Source of the DNA: Mycobacterium szulgai
GTDB taxonomy: Bacteria > Actinomycetota > Actinomycetes > Mycobacteriales > Mycobacteriaceae
Direction: 5' to 3'
Assembly (NCBI RefSeq): GCF_002116635.1
Contig: NZ_LQPW01000165.1
Coordinates: forward strand, 154,915 to 218,914
DNA: 64,000 nucleotides
In this document: one piece after another, positions 1 through 7,967 of the stretch
How positions within the stretch are numbered: the stretch's first letter is position 1
Layout: the number at the start of each line of letters is the position of its first letter
Notes under the pieces: model-generated
What the model was told of the DNA's origin: nothing
Databases searched by the model: none
Seen by the model: only the letters and a program-made list of their open reading frames with translations
Position numbers and translations under genes: made by a program

Positions 1-162
1 GTTCGTGGTGGGGTTCAAGATCCCGCCCAGGTACAGCGCAGCCAGCGCTGACATCAGGGCCAGCGTGATGACGATGGGCGCCGCCCAGAACCGCACGGTG
101 CGAACCGCCCTTATGTTCCGCTTGGGGTTGGGTGCCGCGTGGCGCGGCCGCGATTGAGACAT
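1..162 (-). CDS. Membrane protein, N-terminal 54 residues (Rv0180c-like by position)
   Basis: Open reading frame entering from the left edge; only the first 54 codons are present, starting at an ATG at 162. The protein begins with a basic, proline-rich cytoplasmic stretch (MSQSRPRHAAPNPKRN) and then a hydrophobic segment at about residues 27-47 that reads as a first transmembrane helix. In M. tuberculosis the gene next to the pirin Rv0181c is Rv0180c, a conserved transmembrane protein, so the identity rests on position and the single visible helix. It lies 27 nt downstream of the pirin on the same strand and may be cotranscribed with it. The rest of the protein is outside the window. Confidence 0.6.
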   Translation of the reverse strand, partial: MSQSRPRHAAPNPKRNIRAVRTVRFWAAPIVITLALMSALAALYLGGILNPTTN

Positions 163-189
163 GCCGGCTCCTGTCTTGTCGTGGCCACT

Positions 190-924
190 CTATGTTGCGG
201 CGCCTCCAAGCTTGCTGTGCATCTCCCAGACGAGGACTTCCGACGCGTCGAGGGCGGTCAGCCGCAGGGCATCGGTCTCGGTGAACCGGACCGCGTCTCC
301 TTCGCCGAGTTCGCCCGCATCTTCCAGCGTGACCCGCCCGCGTGGGACGAATAGGTGCAGATAGGGCGCCGCCGGCAGGGTTGTCGTGTCGCCGGGGTGC
401 AGCCGTGCGGCGTACAAGGCTGCGCCGCGGTTGTGCAGGGTGATGGCCGCATCCTGCCCGGGCAGGCCCGACGCGACGGTCACCAGGCCGCCGCTCAACA
501 GCTCGTCATCGATCTCGTGTTGGTGGTAGCTGGGCGCGATGGCGGTCTGGTCGGGGATCACCCACATCTGCACGAAATGCACCGGCTCCGTCGCGGAGTC
601 GTTCTTCTCGGAGTGCAGAATTCCGCTGCCGGCCGACATGCGTTGCGCCAGTCCGGGGTAGATCACTCCGTGATTGCCCGCCGAGTCCTGGTGCATCAAC
701 ACGCCATCCAGCACCCAGGTCACGATCTCCATGTCCCGGTGCGGGTGAGTATCGAACCCCGCCCCCGGCGCGACGATGTCGTCGTTATTGACCAGCAGTA
801 AACCGTGATGGGTGTTGTCGGGATCGTAGTGGTCGCCGAACGAGAACGAGTGTCTGGACTTCAGCCAGGACGTGATGGTGACAGAACGCTCGTCGGCTCG
901 CCTGATATCTACGTGGGCCGGCAT
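190..924 (-). CDS. Pirin family protein (Rv0181c-like)
   Basis: A 244-residue bicupin of the pirin/YhhW type. Members bind a single Fe or related metal, and some have quercetin 2,3-dioxygenase activity; the physiological substrate in mycobacteria is unknown. The expected metal ligands are visible: H60 and H62 in the FDTHPHRDMEIV segment, and H104 and E106 in GILHSEKN. The C-terminal cupin is the usual length, so the gene looks intact. It is transcribed away from the Esp cassette. The 460-bp gap upstream is shared with the divergent espA paralogue. In M. tuberculosis the next gene upstream would be sigG (Rv0182c); here it is separated from sigG by about 4 kb of extra genes. Confidence 0.9.
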   Translation of the reverse strand: MPAHVDIRRADERSVTITSWLKSRHSFSFGDHYDPDNTHHGLLLVNNDDIVAPGAGFDTHPHRDMEIVTWVLDGVLMHQDSAGNHGVIYPGLAQRMSAGSGILHSEKNDSATEPVHFVQMWVIPDQTAIAPSYHQHEIDDELLSGGLVTVASGLPGQDAAITLHNRGAALYAARLHPGDTTTLPAAPYLHLFVPRGRVTLEDAGELGEGDAVRFTETDALRLTALDASEVLVWEMHSKLGGAAT

Positions 925-1384
925 GGATTTCAGGGTAACGCGGCATTTGGCGGCGTGAGCGCCGGCGCTCTCGTGGCGAGCCCTTCAAACTACGCCTGCA
1001 TAGCGACGGGCGAAGCGATTTAGTATTGTGCCGACAAATCCCGGGCATTTGTAAATTACCTGGCCAATTCTGTTCGGTACCAACGTGATCGATTCAGCCG
1101 GCATTGTGGGGAGATGGTAAGCCGCGCGGACCCAGCCGTTCGTGCCGAATCCGAAGATCCGCCGAGCGGCAACCTCTTTCGTCAAGCTATGGGGCGGACG
1201 CGAAGGGGCAATACGCTAGCGCACAGAGGTGTTGTGCGACAAGGGCTTTGCTTCTGGTGATCTTGACAACTGTTGCTTGTTGACATTGTTGACCTAGCGT
1301 ATTACAACGGTAAAGTCCTACCGCGTAACGACCAAAGCGGCAGGCTCCCGGTACACGGAAACGGCGACCGTAGGGATGCATCGC
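925..1384. promoter_or_regulatory. AT-richer divergent intergenic region between pirin and espA paralogue
   Basis: 460 bp with no convincing gene. It is visibly richer in A/T than the flanking genes, with stretches such as 1018-1060 and 1255-1320. Lsr2 and EspR favour such DNA, and the M. tuberculosis espACD operon is controlled from a long upstream region, so control of both flanking genes from here is plausible. It holds the candidate promoter annotated separately, plus a directly repeated octamer TTGTTGAC at 1277-1284 and 1286-1293. Confidence 0.45.
1280..1308 (+). promoter_or_regulatory. Candidate sigma-A promoter for espA-espC-espD
   Basis: TTGACA at 1280-1285 and TACAAC at 1303-1308 are separated by 17 bp. 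The -35 is a perfect consensus and the -10 matches at four of six positions. Transcription would begin near 1315, giving a leader of roughly 70 nt before the espA start. The TTGTTGAC direct repeat overlaps the -35 element, which would suit an activator or repressor site. Assignment is by eye only. Confidence 0.4.
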
Positions 1385-2533
1385 ATGGGTATAACGCTCA
1401 TCATCGATTCGGCGATCGGGACCATCGAGAGCCTCGAATTATTGCTCGGTAGTGGCATCCCCGACGGGGGAAGCGTATTCAGTTTCACGTCCTCCCTTTT
1501 CAGTCAAACAGCTAACGAGTTGAACTCAGCCGGCCCCGGAAACCATTGGCAAGGTTCCGCCGCGGACAGCTACGCCGGCCAGAACCAGCGTCAACAGAGT
1601 TTCTTGGGCGAATTAGCCAAGCTGGACAGCGAGATTGAGTCGCTCATCGCGGCGCAGGCTGAAGCCGTCAGCAGAACGCGCGACGTCTTGTCGGACGTTT
1701 TGTCCGGGCTCAAAGTCGCCCGGAAGATCGCCATCGACATGAGCTACGTCCCGGTCGTCGGCTGGATCATGTCGATAAATTTCCAGGCGGCAACATGCGC
1801 AGTCGCGATGGCGGTCGTCGGAGGTGCGCTCCTGTACCTGACAGTGAAGACGGTGGAAGACACGATTCGGCTGCTCGAATTGCTTGCGCAGCTAGCCGAA
1901 TTGCTGGCATCCATCGTCTCAGACGTCATATCGGACATCGTCGACGTAATTTGGGACGTCATCTCCAATCTGTGGAACGAATTGTCTGCCTGGTTGGCGG
2001 AGCTGGAGTCTTTATTCGGCAGCATGTTCGGCGCGGGCGGCCTGTCCGGCATGGCTGGAATGCTCGGCATGGGCGGGTTGTCGCAATTGGGCAGCATGGC
2101 CAAATCGGGCGGGCCCTCCGGCTCAGAGGACTCGCCGGGCTCGTCGGGCGCGCCTGGTTCGCCGGACTTGAGCCGGTTGGCACAAATGACGGGGTTGGCC
2201 GAATTCGGCCGCGGGTCTGGTGCGGTTGGCATTCCGAGTCTGGGGCAGCTGAGTTCGGCTCTGGGCCGGCTGAGTCCGGTGTCACCGGAAGTCGGTGGTG
2301 CCGGTAGTCCGGGTCCGCTGGGCGGATCGCCGCAGCCGGGCGCGCCGCAGGCCCCGGGCATGAATGGCATGCAACCGTCGTCGACGGGCGGAAAAGGGAC
2401 GACGAAAAAGTACGACGACGGCGCGGCCGCGGGAGGTGACGATCTCGAGCGAGCGCCCGTCGGTGTTGGTGCAGAGAGCCCAAGGTCCATGCGGAGCGCG
2501 CCCGTTGCAGTCGTACGTGAGCCAAAGCTCTAG
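1385..2533 (+). CDS. espA: EspA paralogue (ESX-1 secretion-associated protein)
   Basis: 382 residues. The N-terminus aligns without gaps to M. tuberculosis EspA (IID...LLG.GIP). The WxG motif is present as W55-Q-G57. The cysteine needed for the EspA disulfide dimer is at the same position, C138, in FQAATCAVAMAVVGG. Residues 130-200 are hydrophobic and helical. A Gly/Ser/Pro-rich linker follows, then the conserved tail GGKGTTKKYDDGAAAG. The start at 1385 is preferred over the in-frame ATG at 1376 because AGGG at 1372-1375 sits 9 nt upstream and the protein then matches EspA from residue 1. EspA is co-secreted with EsxA through ESX-1 in pathogenic mycobacteria and requires EspC and EspD. Here it heads a cassette in the same A-C-D order, far from any ESX locus in this window. 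Its base composition is less G+C-rich than its neighbours. Confidence 0.9.
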   Translation: MGITLIIDSAIGTIESLELLLGSGIPDGGSVFSFTSSLFSQTANELNSAGPGNHWQGSAADSYAGQNQRQQSFLGELAKLDSEIESLIAAQAEAVSRTRDVLSDVLSGLKVARKIAIDMSYVPVVGWIMSINFQAATCAVAMAVVGGALLYLTVKTVEDTIRLLELLAQLAELLASIVSDVISDIVDVIWDVISNLWNELSAWLAELESLFGSMFGAGGLSGMAGMLGMGGLSQLGSMAKSGGPSGSEDSPGSSGAPGSPDLSRLAQMTGLAEFGRGSGAVGIPSLGQLSSALGRLSPVSPEVGGAGSPGPLGGSPQPGAPQAPGMNGMQPSSTGGKGTTKKYDDGAAAGGDDLERAPVGVGAESPRSMRSAPVAVVREPKL

Positions 2534-2576
2534 TCGGTCAACGCAATAACGCGGCAAGCGAGGAAAGGAGCAATCC

Positions 2577-2888
2577 ATGACAGGCTGCTTGAAGGTCCAG
2601 CCGGAATATCTCAATACGCTGGCGACGCGGTACGACAACGCCGCGACGAATGTGGAAACCGCAACTCAGGCGGCCGCCGGCACGAGTGAGTCGGTTTCGA
2701 TCACCCACGGTTCGTATTGCTCGAAATTCAACAGCGCCCTGCAAATGTTTGAGTCGACCCGCAGTAACGCGGGTGCCTCGCTGCAAGGGCTGGCTACGCA
2801 AATCGCCGAAAATCTCCGTAGCGCCGCCAGTTTGTATCTCGACACCGACCAACAATGGGCCGGCACGGTAGGCCAGACGATGCCCTGA
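2577..2888 (+). CDS. espC: EspC paralogue (secreted ESX-1 substrate)
   Basis: 103 residues, the same length as M. tuberculosis EspC, with recognisable blocks LxVQPExLxxLA, DNAA, SITHGSYCSKFN and SLRxAA. C48 is conserved, and the C-terminal type VII export signal YxxxD is present as Y87 to D91 (YLDTD). EspC is co-secreted with EspA and has been proposed to form part of the extracellular secretion apparatus. A strong ribosome site, AGGAAAGGAG, lies just upstream of the ATG. It follows espA by 43 nt and precedes espD, so it sits inside the operon. Confidence 0.93.
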   Translation: MTGCLKVQPEYLNTLATRYDNAATNVETATQAAAGTSESVSITHGSYCSKFNSALQMFESTRSNAGASLQGLATQIAENLRSAASLYLDTDQQWAGTVGQTMP

Positions 2889-2953
2889 TCTGGCCGGCCC
2901 CATTCGCTGCAGCCCGCGACTAGATCCCAGTGTGCCCGAAAGGGGGCCCTCGC

Positions 2954-3430
2954 GTGGATTCGCGCCAATATGATTACGACCGAGACGATTTCGCGGCACT
3001 GGGCATCATCGGCGCCACATCTCAGGGCGCTGAAATCGACCAGCACGAAGAAGCCGAGGTGGAGATTTTTGTGGTGACCAACCCGCCTGGTTCGGTGTCG
3101 GTGTCAACGATGCTGGACGGCAGCGTGTATCACGTCCAGCTTCGCGATAGCGCCTGCAGCATGAGTGAAGCGGGGCTTGCCGAAGAAATACGAGTGATCG
3201 CCGATCTTGCCCGTCAAAAGGCACAGTCGGCCCAGTACAACTTCATTGCGGAGAAAATGGCGGGCGCGGACGCGAAAGGCAGTGCCATGCTGCGTGAGTT
3301 CATGAGCACGGCGTTCCGGTTGCCGTCGCCCCAAGAGGCGGCCGCTACCCGGGAAGAAGTGTTCACCACCCGCTACGGCGTTGACTACAGGTCCCGATAC
3401 AGCCGTGACGACGGGTGCCCAGCAGGGTGA
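2954..3430 (+). CDS. espD: EspD paralogue
   Basis: 158 residues from a GTG at 2954. It shows EspD-specific blocks: VTNPPGSVSVSTMLDG, a MSE segment, IRVIADLARQKAQSAQY, and LPSPQEAAA...EEVFTTRY. In M. tuberculosis EspD stabilises EspA and EspC and is itself secreted partly independently of ESX-1. The GTG at 2954 is chosen over one at 2930 because GGGGG at 2942-2946 is 7 nt upstream and the resulting MDSR..YDRDDFDAL-like N-terminus resembles that of EspD. It is shorter than the 184-residue M. tuberculosis protein, mostly in the acidic N-terminal part and the C-terminal tail. It is convergent with the hydrolase gene, whose stop is 6 nt away. Confidence 0.88.
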   Translation: MDSRQYDYDRDDFAALGIIGATSQGAEIDQHEEAEVEIFVVTNPPGSVSVSTMLDGSVYHVQLRDSACSMSEAGLAEEIRVIADLARQKAQSAQYNFIAEKMAGADAKGSAMLREFMSTAFRLPSPQEAAATREEVFTTRYGVDYRSRYSRDDGCPAG

Positions 3431-3436
3431 CAAGTC

Positions 3437-4783
3437 CTAATTGGGGTACGTCGCGGCGGCGAGCTCAAGGATCTCCCCACGGTCGGCCGCCAGGATGAAC
3501 CCCGACCCGATCGCGCTGTCGAGCGCGGCGGTGAAGCTGTCGAGATATTCCGCGACTCCGCCGGGGTAGAGCCGGGCCACGGTGGCGGCGTCGAAGGGTT
3601 CGCCGGAGCCGAAGATCATGGTCATCACGCTGTCGTGCGCGCCGATGCCGGACGTTCGGGCCACCGGGACGTCCACCCACGGAGTCCGAACCCCCGCTTG
3701 GGCGATTCCGTTCCCGTCGAGAATTGGCTCGGGCGGGAGCTGTGAATGGTCAGGGTCGCCGACTTTGATGGGTGTGGCCGACGGCGCCGGCTCGCCGCTG
3801 GTGACCCAGTTGTTGAGTGCGGAGATGGCCGCCTGCACCACGTAATGGTGTTGTGGCGCGAAATTGATGTAGTGCCCGAGCTGCTGACCCATCAGGGTGT
3901 TGGTCGGCGCGTAGGCGGCGACGATGGCCTCTAGCGGGGCGAGTCCGGAATCTATTGGCGCGACTTGGATCGTGTAGTTGTCGGCATGGGCGGCGCCGGG
4001 AATCTCCCACACTCGCAGCCGCTCGCTATCGGGCTGCCTGGCGAAGTAATAGCCATGCCGCACCCCGCCCAGCAGGTCGGTTTCGGTGATCAGCGTGAGC
4101 ACCGGGACGCGCAGATCGTGCCGATAAGTCACCGCCTCCGGTGACTGCGAGTCGGAGAAAATCGAATCGCCGTCCAGCGGCGCGGCGCCGGCGAATCGCG
4201 AGTGCACCAGGAAACCGTCGTAGCTTTGTGCGTGCGGGTCCACGTCGTTGACGTAGGTGGTCAGAAACATCGCTGATTGGGACTCGCCCAGCGCGATCAC
4301 CCGGTGCGGGCTCAGGCCGTCCAGGCCGGTTCGGACAAGGTCGCCGATCTGCGTAAAGATGTCGTAGGAAAACGCGTCGCCCGGGTGGCTGAGCGACTCG
4401 TAGCGGGCCGGATCCTGACTCTTGAGCGACATGTCCATGCCGAGCAGGTTGACGCCGCCGTCCACGCCAACCTTTTGCGCCGAGACCGCGACGTAGGCGT
4501 ACCCGGCGCGAATGATCTCGCGGTGAGCCATCATCCACACGGCCGGAGCGTCGATACCGCCACTGACATTGAGCCATTCGACGAGTACCGTGCCGTTGAA
4601 CCGCGCCGGGTCGGACGGCGTCAGCACCACCATCCGGGTGGTGTACTCAGCGGTGCCGGGGACCGAGCCGAAGGAGGAGGCGGTTCCCGAGACGAAGAAC
4701 TCCTCGGCGACGTAACCGACGTCGTCAATGTCGAACGCGCCCAACAACAAAAGCGGTTTGCCGGGGCGACTGACGTGGGTCAC
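3437..4783 (-). CDS. Alpha/beta hydrolase domain protein (Abhydrolase_10-like)
   Basis: 448 residues with an alpha/beta-hydrolase fold. The nucleophile elbow is G166-E-S168-Q-S, and a late IPGAAHADNY segment supplies a candidate catalytic histidine. The overall pattern (FNGTVLVEWLNVSGG early, LSPHRVIALGESQSA in the middle) resembles the large hydrolase family called 'alpha/beta hydrolase domain', whose members act on uncharacterised esters. There is no signal peptide. Its ATG overlaps the sigG stop codon by 4 nt (ATGA), so it is probably translated from the sigG mRNA. It has no counterpart between Rv0181c and Rv0182c in M. tuberculosis. The substrate is not predictable from sequence. Confidence 0.8.
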   Translation of the reverse strand: MTHVSRPGKPLLLLGAFDIDDVGYVAEEFFVSGTASSFGSVPGTAEYTTRMVVLTPSDPARFNGTVLVEWLNVSGGIDAPAVWMMAHREIIRAGYAYVAVSAQKVGVDGGVNLLGMDMSLKSQDPARYESLSHPGDAFSYDIFTQIGDLVRTGLDGLSPHRVIALGESQSAMFLTTYVNDVDPHAQSYDGFLVHSRFAGAAPLDGDSIFSDSQSPEAVTYRHDLRVPVLTLITETDLLGGVRHGYYFARQPDSERLRVWEIPGAAHADNYTIQVAPIDSGLAPLEAIVAAYAPTNTLMGQQLGHYINFAPQHHYVVQAAISALNNWVTSGEPAPSATPIKVGDPDHSQLPPEPILDGNGIAQAGVRTPWVDVPVARTSGIGAHDSVMTMIFGSGEPFDAATVARLYPGGVAEYLDSFTAALDSAIGSGFILAADRGEILELAAATYPN

Positions 4784-5814
4784 AGTGACTCGGGCAGCCC
4801 GAACTTAGCGAACAGTGCGCCGTCGAGGAATGCGACCACATGCGAGACCCGGCCGTTGCACATATCCAGCACGTGCAACTGGAAGGGCACATGCCGGTCG
4901 CCCTGGCGCATGTACATGGCGGCTGCGGGCTGGCCGTTGGCGATCAACGGGAGCATCCGCATATCGCCGGCAGTTTCGGCGGGGCACTGCTGGTGAATGA
5001 GGGTGATGATGTTGTGCGCCCCTTCGTACCAGCCGGTGAAGGGTGGCATCTCCCAGATGGCCTCGGCGGTGAACAGCTCCACCAGCCGGTCGATGTCGTA
5101 GCTCTCGAAGGCCGCGATGTAGCGGGCCAGCAGGTCTTGGGCTTCGGGTGACTCCGGGGCGGCCAGCCGATCCTCGCTGCTGGGGCCGACGGACTCCAGC
5201 TGGGACCGGGCCCGCTGCAGCAGGCTGTTGACGGCGACCGTGGTGGTGCCGATCGCCTCGGCCACCTCGGCGGCCTTCCACTGCAGCACGTCGCGCAGTA
5301 TCAGCACTGCGCGCTGCCGTGGTGAGAGGTGCTGCAGCGCGGCCACGAACGCCAGCCGCACCGATTCCCGCGACCCGACGATCACAGAGGGATCAGCGGG
5401 ATCGCCCGAGACGTCCGGTAGCGGCTCCAGCCAGGGCACTTCGGCGCGCTCTACCAGCTCGCCCGTCGGGTCGGAACTGGGCGCCCCCAGCCCCGTCGGC
5501 AACGGCCGGCGCTGCCGGCCTTCCAGCGCGGTCAGGCAGGTGTTGGTGGCGATGCGGTGCAGCCAGGTCCGTACCGACGACTTGCCCTCGAAGCGGTCGT
5601 AGGCCTTCCATGCGCGCAGCAGTGTTTCCTGCACCAGGTCCTCGGCGTCGTGCAGGGACCCGGTCATCCGGTAGCAGTGTGCGAGCAGTTCACGCCGGTA
5701 GGGCTCGGCGTGGGCGGAGAAGTCGCCGCCCAGCTCATCTTGGGAATCTTGTGCGAGCACACTCACCCAAGCGAGCCTACGCAGAGTCTCTGAAATTCCC
5801 CGCGCAGGAGCCAT
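4780..5814 (-). CDS. sigG: ECF sigma factor SigG (SigJ/SigG type with SnoaL tail)
   Basis: 344 residues from the ATG at 5814. Sigma-70 region 2 is at LLAHCYRMTGSLHDAEDLVQETLLRAW. Region 4 is at LSPRQRAVLILRDVLQWKAAEVAEAIG. A C-terminal SnoaL/NTF2-like domain (YIAAFESYDIDRLVELF...) is typical of this ECF group, whose activity is regulated through the fused domain instead of a classical anti-sigma factor. SigG of M. tuberculosis is linked to DNA-damage and intracellular responses. A longer frame starts at 5880, but it would run through the start of the divergent lipase gene. The 5814 ATG leaves 13 bp between the two starts, and an internal GTG start is also possible. The hydrolase downstream is translationally coupled. 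Confidence 0.88.
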   Translation of the reverse strand: MAPARGISETLRRLAWVSVLAQDSQDELGGDFSAHAEPYRRELLAHCYRMTGSLHDAEDLVQETLLRAWKAYDRFEGKSSVRTWLHRIATNTCLTALEGRQRRPLPTGLGAPSSDPTGELVERAEVPWLEPLPDVSGDPADPSVIVGSRESVRLAFVAALQHLSPRQRAVLILRDVLQWKAAEVAEAIGTTTVAVNSLLQRARSQLESVGPSSEDRLAAPESPEAQDLLARYIAAFESYDIDRLVELFTAEAIWEMPPFTGWYEGAHNIITLIHQQCPAETAGDMRMLPLIANGQPAAAMYMRQGDRHVPFQLHVLDMCNGRVSHVVAFLDGALFAKFGLPESL

Positions 5815-5827
5815 TACGCTGCCGGTA

Positions 5828-6667
5828 ATGAGTACCACCCGCACGGAAGGAACGTTCGACGGTGTCGGCGGGGTGGACATCGTCTACGACGTCTGGACAC
5901 CCGATACGCCGCCGAAGGCGGTAGTCGTGCTGGCACACGGTCTGGGCGAGCACGCGCGCCGCTACGACCACGTCGTTGCACGGTTGGCCGAGGCCGGGCT
6001 GGTGACCTACGCACTCGACCACCGCGGCCACGGCCGGTCCGGCGGTAAACGAGTGGTGGTGCGCGACATCACCGAGTTCACCGGCGACTTCGACACCCTG
6101 GTCGGGATCGCCTCGCGCGCCCACCCCGGTCTGAAGCGCATCGTGCTCGGGCACAGCATGGGTGGCGGCATCGTCTTCGCCTACGGCGTGGAACGCCCGG
6201 ACAACTATGACCTGATGGTGCTGTCGGCGCCGGCGGTGGCCGCACAGGACCTGGTGAATCCGGTGGTGGCGCTGGCCGCCAAGGTTCTGGGCGTCGTCGT
6301 GCCTGGCTTACCGGTGCAGGAACTCGAATTGACCGCCATATCGCGTGACCCCGAGGTGGTGGAGGCCTACAACAACGACCCGCTGGTCTACCACGGCCGC
6401 GTGCCGGCCGGACTGGGTCGCGCGCTGCTGCAGGTCGGCGAGACCATGCCGCGACGCGCACCGGCCCTGACGGCGCCGCTGCTGGTGGTGCACGGTACCG
6501 CCGACCGGCTGATCCCGATCGGTGGCAGCCGCAAGCTGGTCGAGTGCGTGGGATCCACCGACGTCACGCTGAAGGAATATCCCGAGCTGTACCACGAGGT
6601 CTTCAACGAGCCGGAGCGCGACCTGGTGCTCGACGACGTGGTGGGGTGGATCGGCAAGCGGCTGTAA
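5828..6667 (+). CDS. Monoacylglycerol lipase (Rv0183-like)
   Basis: 279 residues, the same length as Rv0183 of M. tuberculosis, a cell-wall-associated monoacylglycerol lipase that releases fatty acid from host or storage monoglycerides. The catalytic triad sits at the known positions: S110 in LGHSMGG, D226 in VHGTADRLIP and H256 in YPELYHE. The oxyanion motif HGLGEHARRY is present near residue 38. No signal peptide is evident. It starts 13 bp from the sigG start on the opposite strand, so the two promoters must overlap. Confidence 0.93.
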   Translation: MSTTRTEGTFDGVGGVDIVYDVWTPDTPPKAVVVLAHGLGEHARRYDHVVARLAEAGLVTYALDHRGHGRSGGKRVVVRDITEFTGDFDTLVGIASRAHPGLKRIVLGHSMGGGIVFAYGVERPDNYDLMVLSAPAVAAQDLVNPVVALAAKVLGVVVPGLPVQELELTAISRDPEVVEAYNNDPLVYHGRVPAGLGRALLQVGETMPRRAPALTAPLLVVHGTADRLIPIGGSRKLVECVGSTDVTLKEYPELYHEVFNEPERDLVLDDVVGWIGKRL

Positions 6668-6702
6668 CTTCCGATGTCGTATCCCTTGGGTACTTTGGCG
6701 CC

Positions 6703-7452
6703 ATGACCGACGACAAGATGCTGTCCCGCATTGCCGCGCTGCTGCGTCAGGCCGAAGGCACCGACAACCAGCACGAGTCCGATGCGTTCCTGAGCGCGGC
6801 GCAACGGTTGGCCACGGCGGCGTCCATAGATCTGGCCGTGGCCCGCTCCCACTCCGCCCAACGCTCAGCGGCCCAAGCCCCAACGCAGCGCACCATCACC
6901 ATCGGCGCGGCGGGCACCCGCGGGTTGCGGACCTACGTACAGCTTTTCGTGCTCATCGCATCGGCCAACGATGTGCGCTGCGACGTGGCGTCGAACTCGA
7001 CGTTCGTCTATGCCTACGGGTTCGGCGAGGACATCGACGCCAGCCACGCGCTGTACGCCAGCCTGGTGGTGCAGATGGTGCGGGCGTCGGACGCCTACCT
7101 GGCTTCGGGTGCGCATCGGCCGACGCCGACGATCACCGCCCGGCTCAATTTCCAGCTGGCGTTCGGGGTTCGGGTGGGCCAGCGGCTGGCCGAAGCCCGC
7201 GAGCAGACCCGGCGCGAGGTCACCAAGGACCGCGGCCGCGCGCCGGGCACCGCTATTGCGTTGCGGGACAAAGAGGTCGAGCTGCGTGACCACTATCGCA
7301 GCGCGTCCAAGGCACGCGGTACCTGGCAAGCTAATCGGGCCACCGCGGGGTATTCGTCGGCGGCGCGGCGCGCGGGCGACCGGGCCGGTAAGCAAGCGCG
7401 GCTCGGTAACAGTGCCGAGCTGCCCGGGGCGCGGACCGCGCTGCGCCGGTGA
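6703..7452 (+). CDS. DUF2786 domain protein (Rv0184-like)
   Basis: 249 residues from the ATG at 6703, the length of Rv0184. The N-terminal segment MLSRIAALLRQAEGTDNQHESDAFLSAAQ is the DUF2786 signature. The remainder is mixed alpha/beta with a basic C-terminal helix rich in R/K/A. The function is unknown; the basic tail hints at nucleic-acid binding, which is inference. A longer upstream extension of the same frame exists but overlaps the lipase gene and lacks the family start. The next gene begins inside its stop codon (GTGA). Confidence 0.85.
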   Translation: MTDDKMLSRIAALLRQAEGTDNQHESDAFLSAAQRLATAASIDLAVARSHSAQRSAAQAPTQRTITIGAAGTRGLRTYVQLFVLIASANDVRCDVASNSTFVYAYGFGEDIDASHALYASLVVQMVRASDAYLASGAHRPTPTITARLNFQLAFGVRVGQRLAEAREQTRREVTKDRGRAPGTAIALRDKEVELRDHYRSASKARGTWQANRATAGYSSAARRAGDRAGKQARLGNSAELPGARTALRR

Positions 7453-7967
7453 CGCAGGCCGAGACGCCTCGGGATGCCCAGCGCGCCAGGGTGTATGCGG
7501 CCGAGGAATTTGTGCGCACCCTGTTCGATCGCGCCGCCGAACACGGCACGCCGGCGGTGGAGTTCTTCGGCACTCAGTTGACGTTGCCTCCTGAGGGGCG
7601 GTTCGCGTCGGTGGCCTCCGTGCAGCGCTACGTTGACGACGTGCTTGCCCTGCCGGCCGTGCGGGAGGAATGGCCGCAGGTGGCGCCACTGCGGGTGCGG
7701 GCGCGCCGCGCCGCCACCGCCGCGCACTACGAAAACCGTGATGGCACTGGCATTATCGCGGTTCCCGACCGGGACACCGCCGATTGGGCGATGCGAGAGC
7801 TGGTGGTACTGCACGAAGTGGCGCATCATCTGTGCCAGGTCCCGCCGCCGCACGGGCCGCAGTTCGTGGCGACGATCTGTACGTTGACGGAGTTGGTGAT
7901 GGGACCCGAGCTGGGCCACGTGTTGCGTGTCGTATATGCGAAAGAGGGGGTGCGGTGGAGGACCTAG
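7449..7967 (+). CDS. Metallohydrolase-like protein with HExxH motif (Rv0185-like, TIGR04338 type)
   Basis: 172 residues from a GTG at 7449 that overlaps the preceding stop by 4 nt. The segment ELVVLHEVAHHLCQVPPPHG contains an HEVAHH zinc-peptidase-type motif followed by a downstream G/H that could be a further ligand. The length is close to Rv0185 (about 169 residues). No secretion signal is seen, so any activity would be cytosolic. Translational coupling on both sides (Rv0184-like gene upstream, bglS downstream with a 13-nt overlap) suggests one transcript. The substrate is unknown. Confidence 0.82.
   Translation: MTQAETPRDAQRARVYAAEEFVRTLFDRAAEHGTPAVEFFGTQLTLPPEGRFASVASVQRYVDDVLALPAVREEWPQVAPLRVRARRAATAAHYENRDGTGIIAVPDRDTADWAMRELVVLHEVAHHLCQVPPPHGPQFVATICTLTELVMGPELGHVLRVVYAKEGVRWRT

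Noticed and set aside
5815..5880. sigG start at 5880
   Set aside because: It would place the sigG N-terminus over the beginning of the divergent lipase gene. A nearer ATG at 5814 keeps the sigma domains intact.
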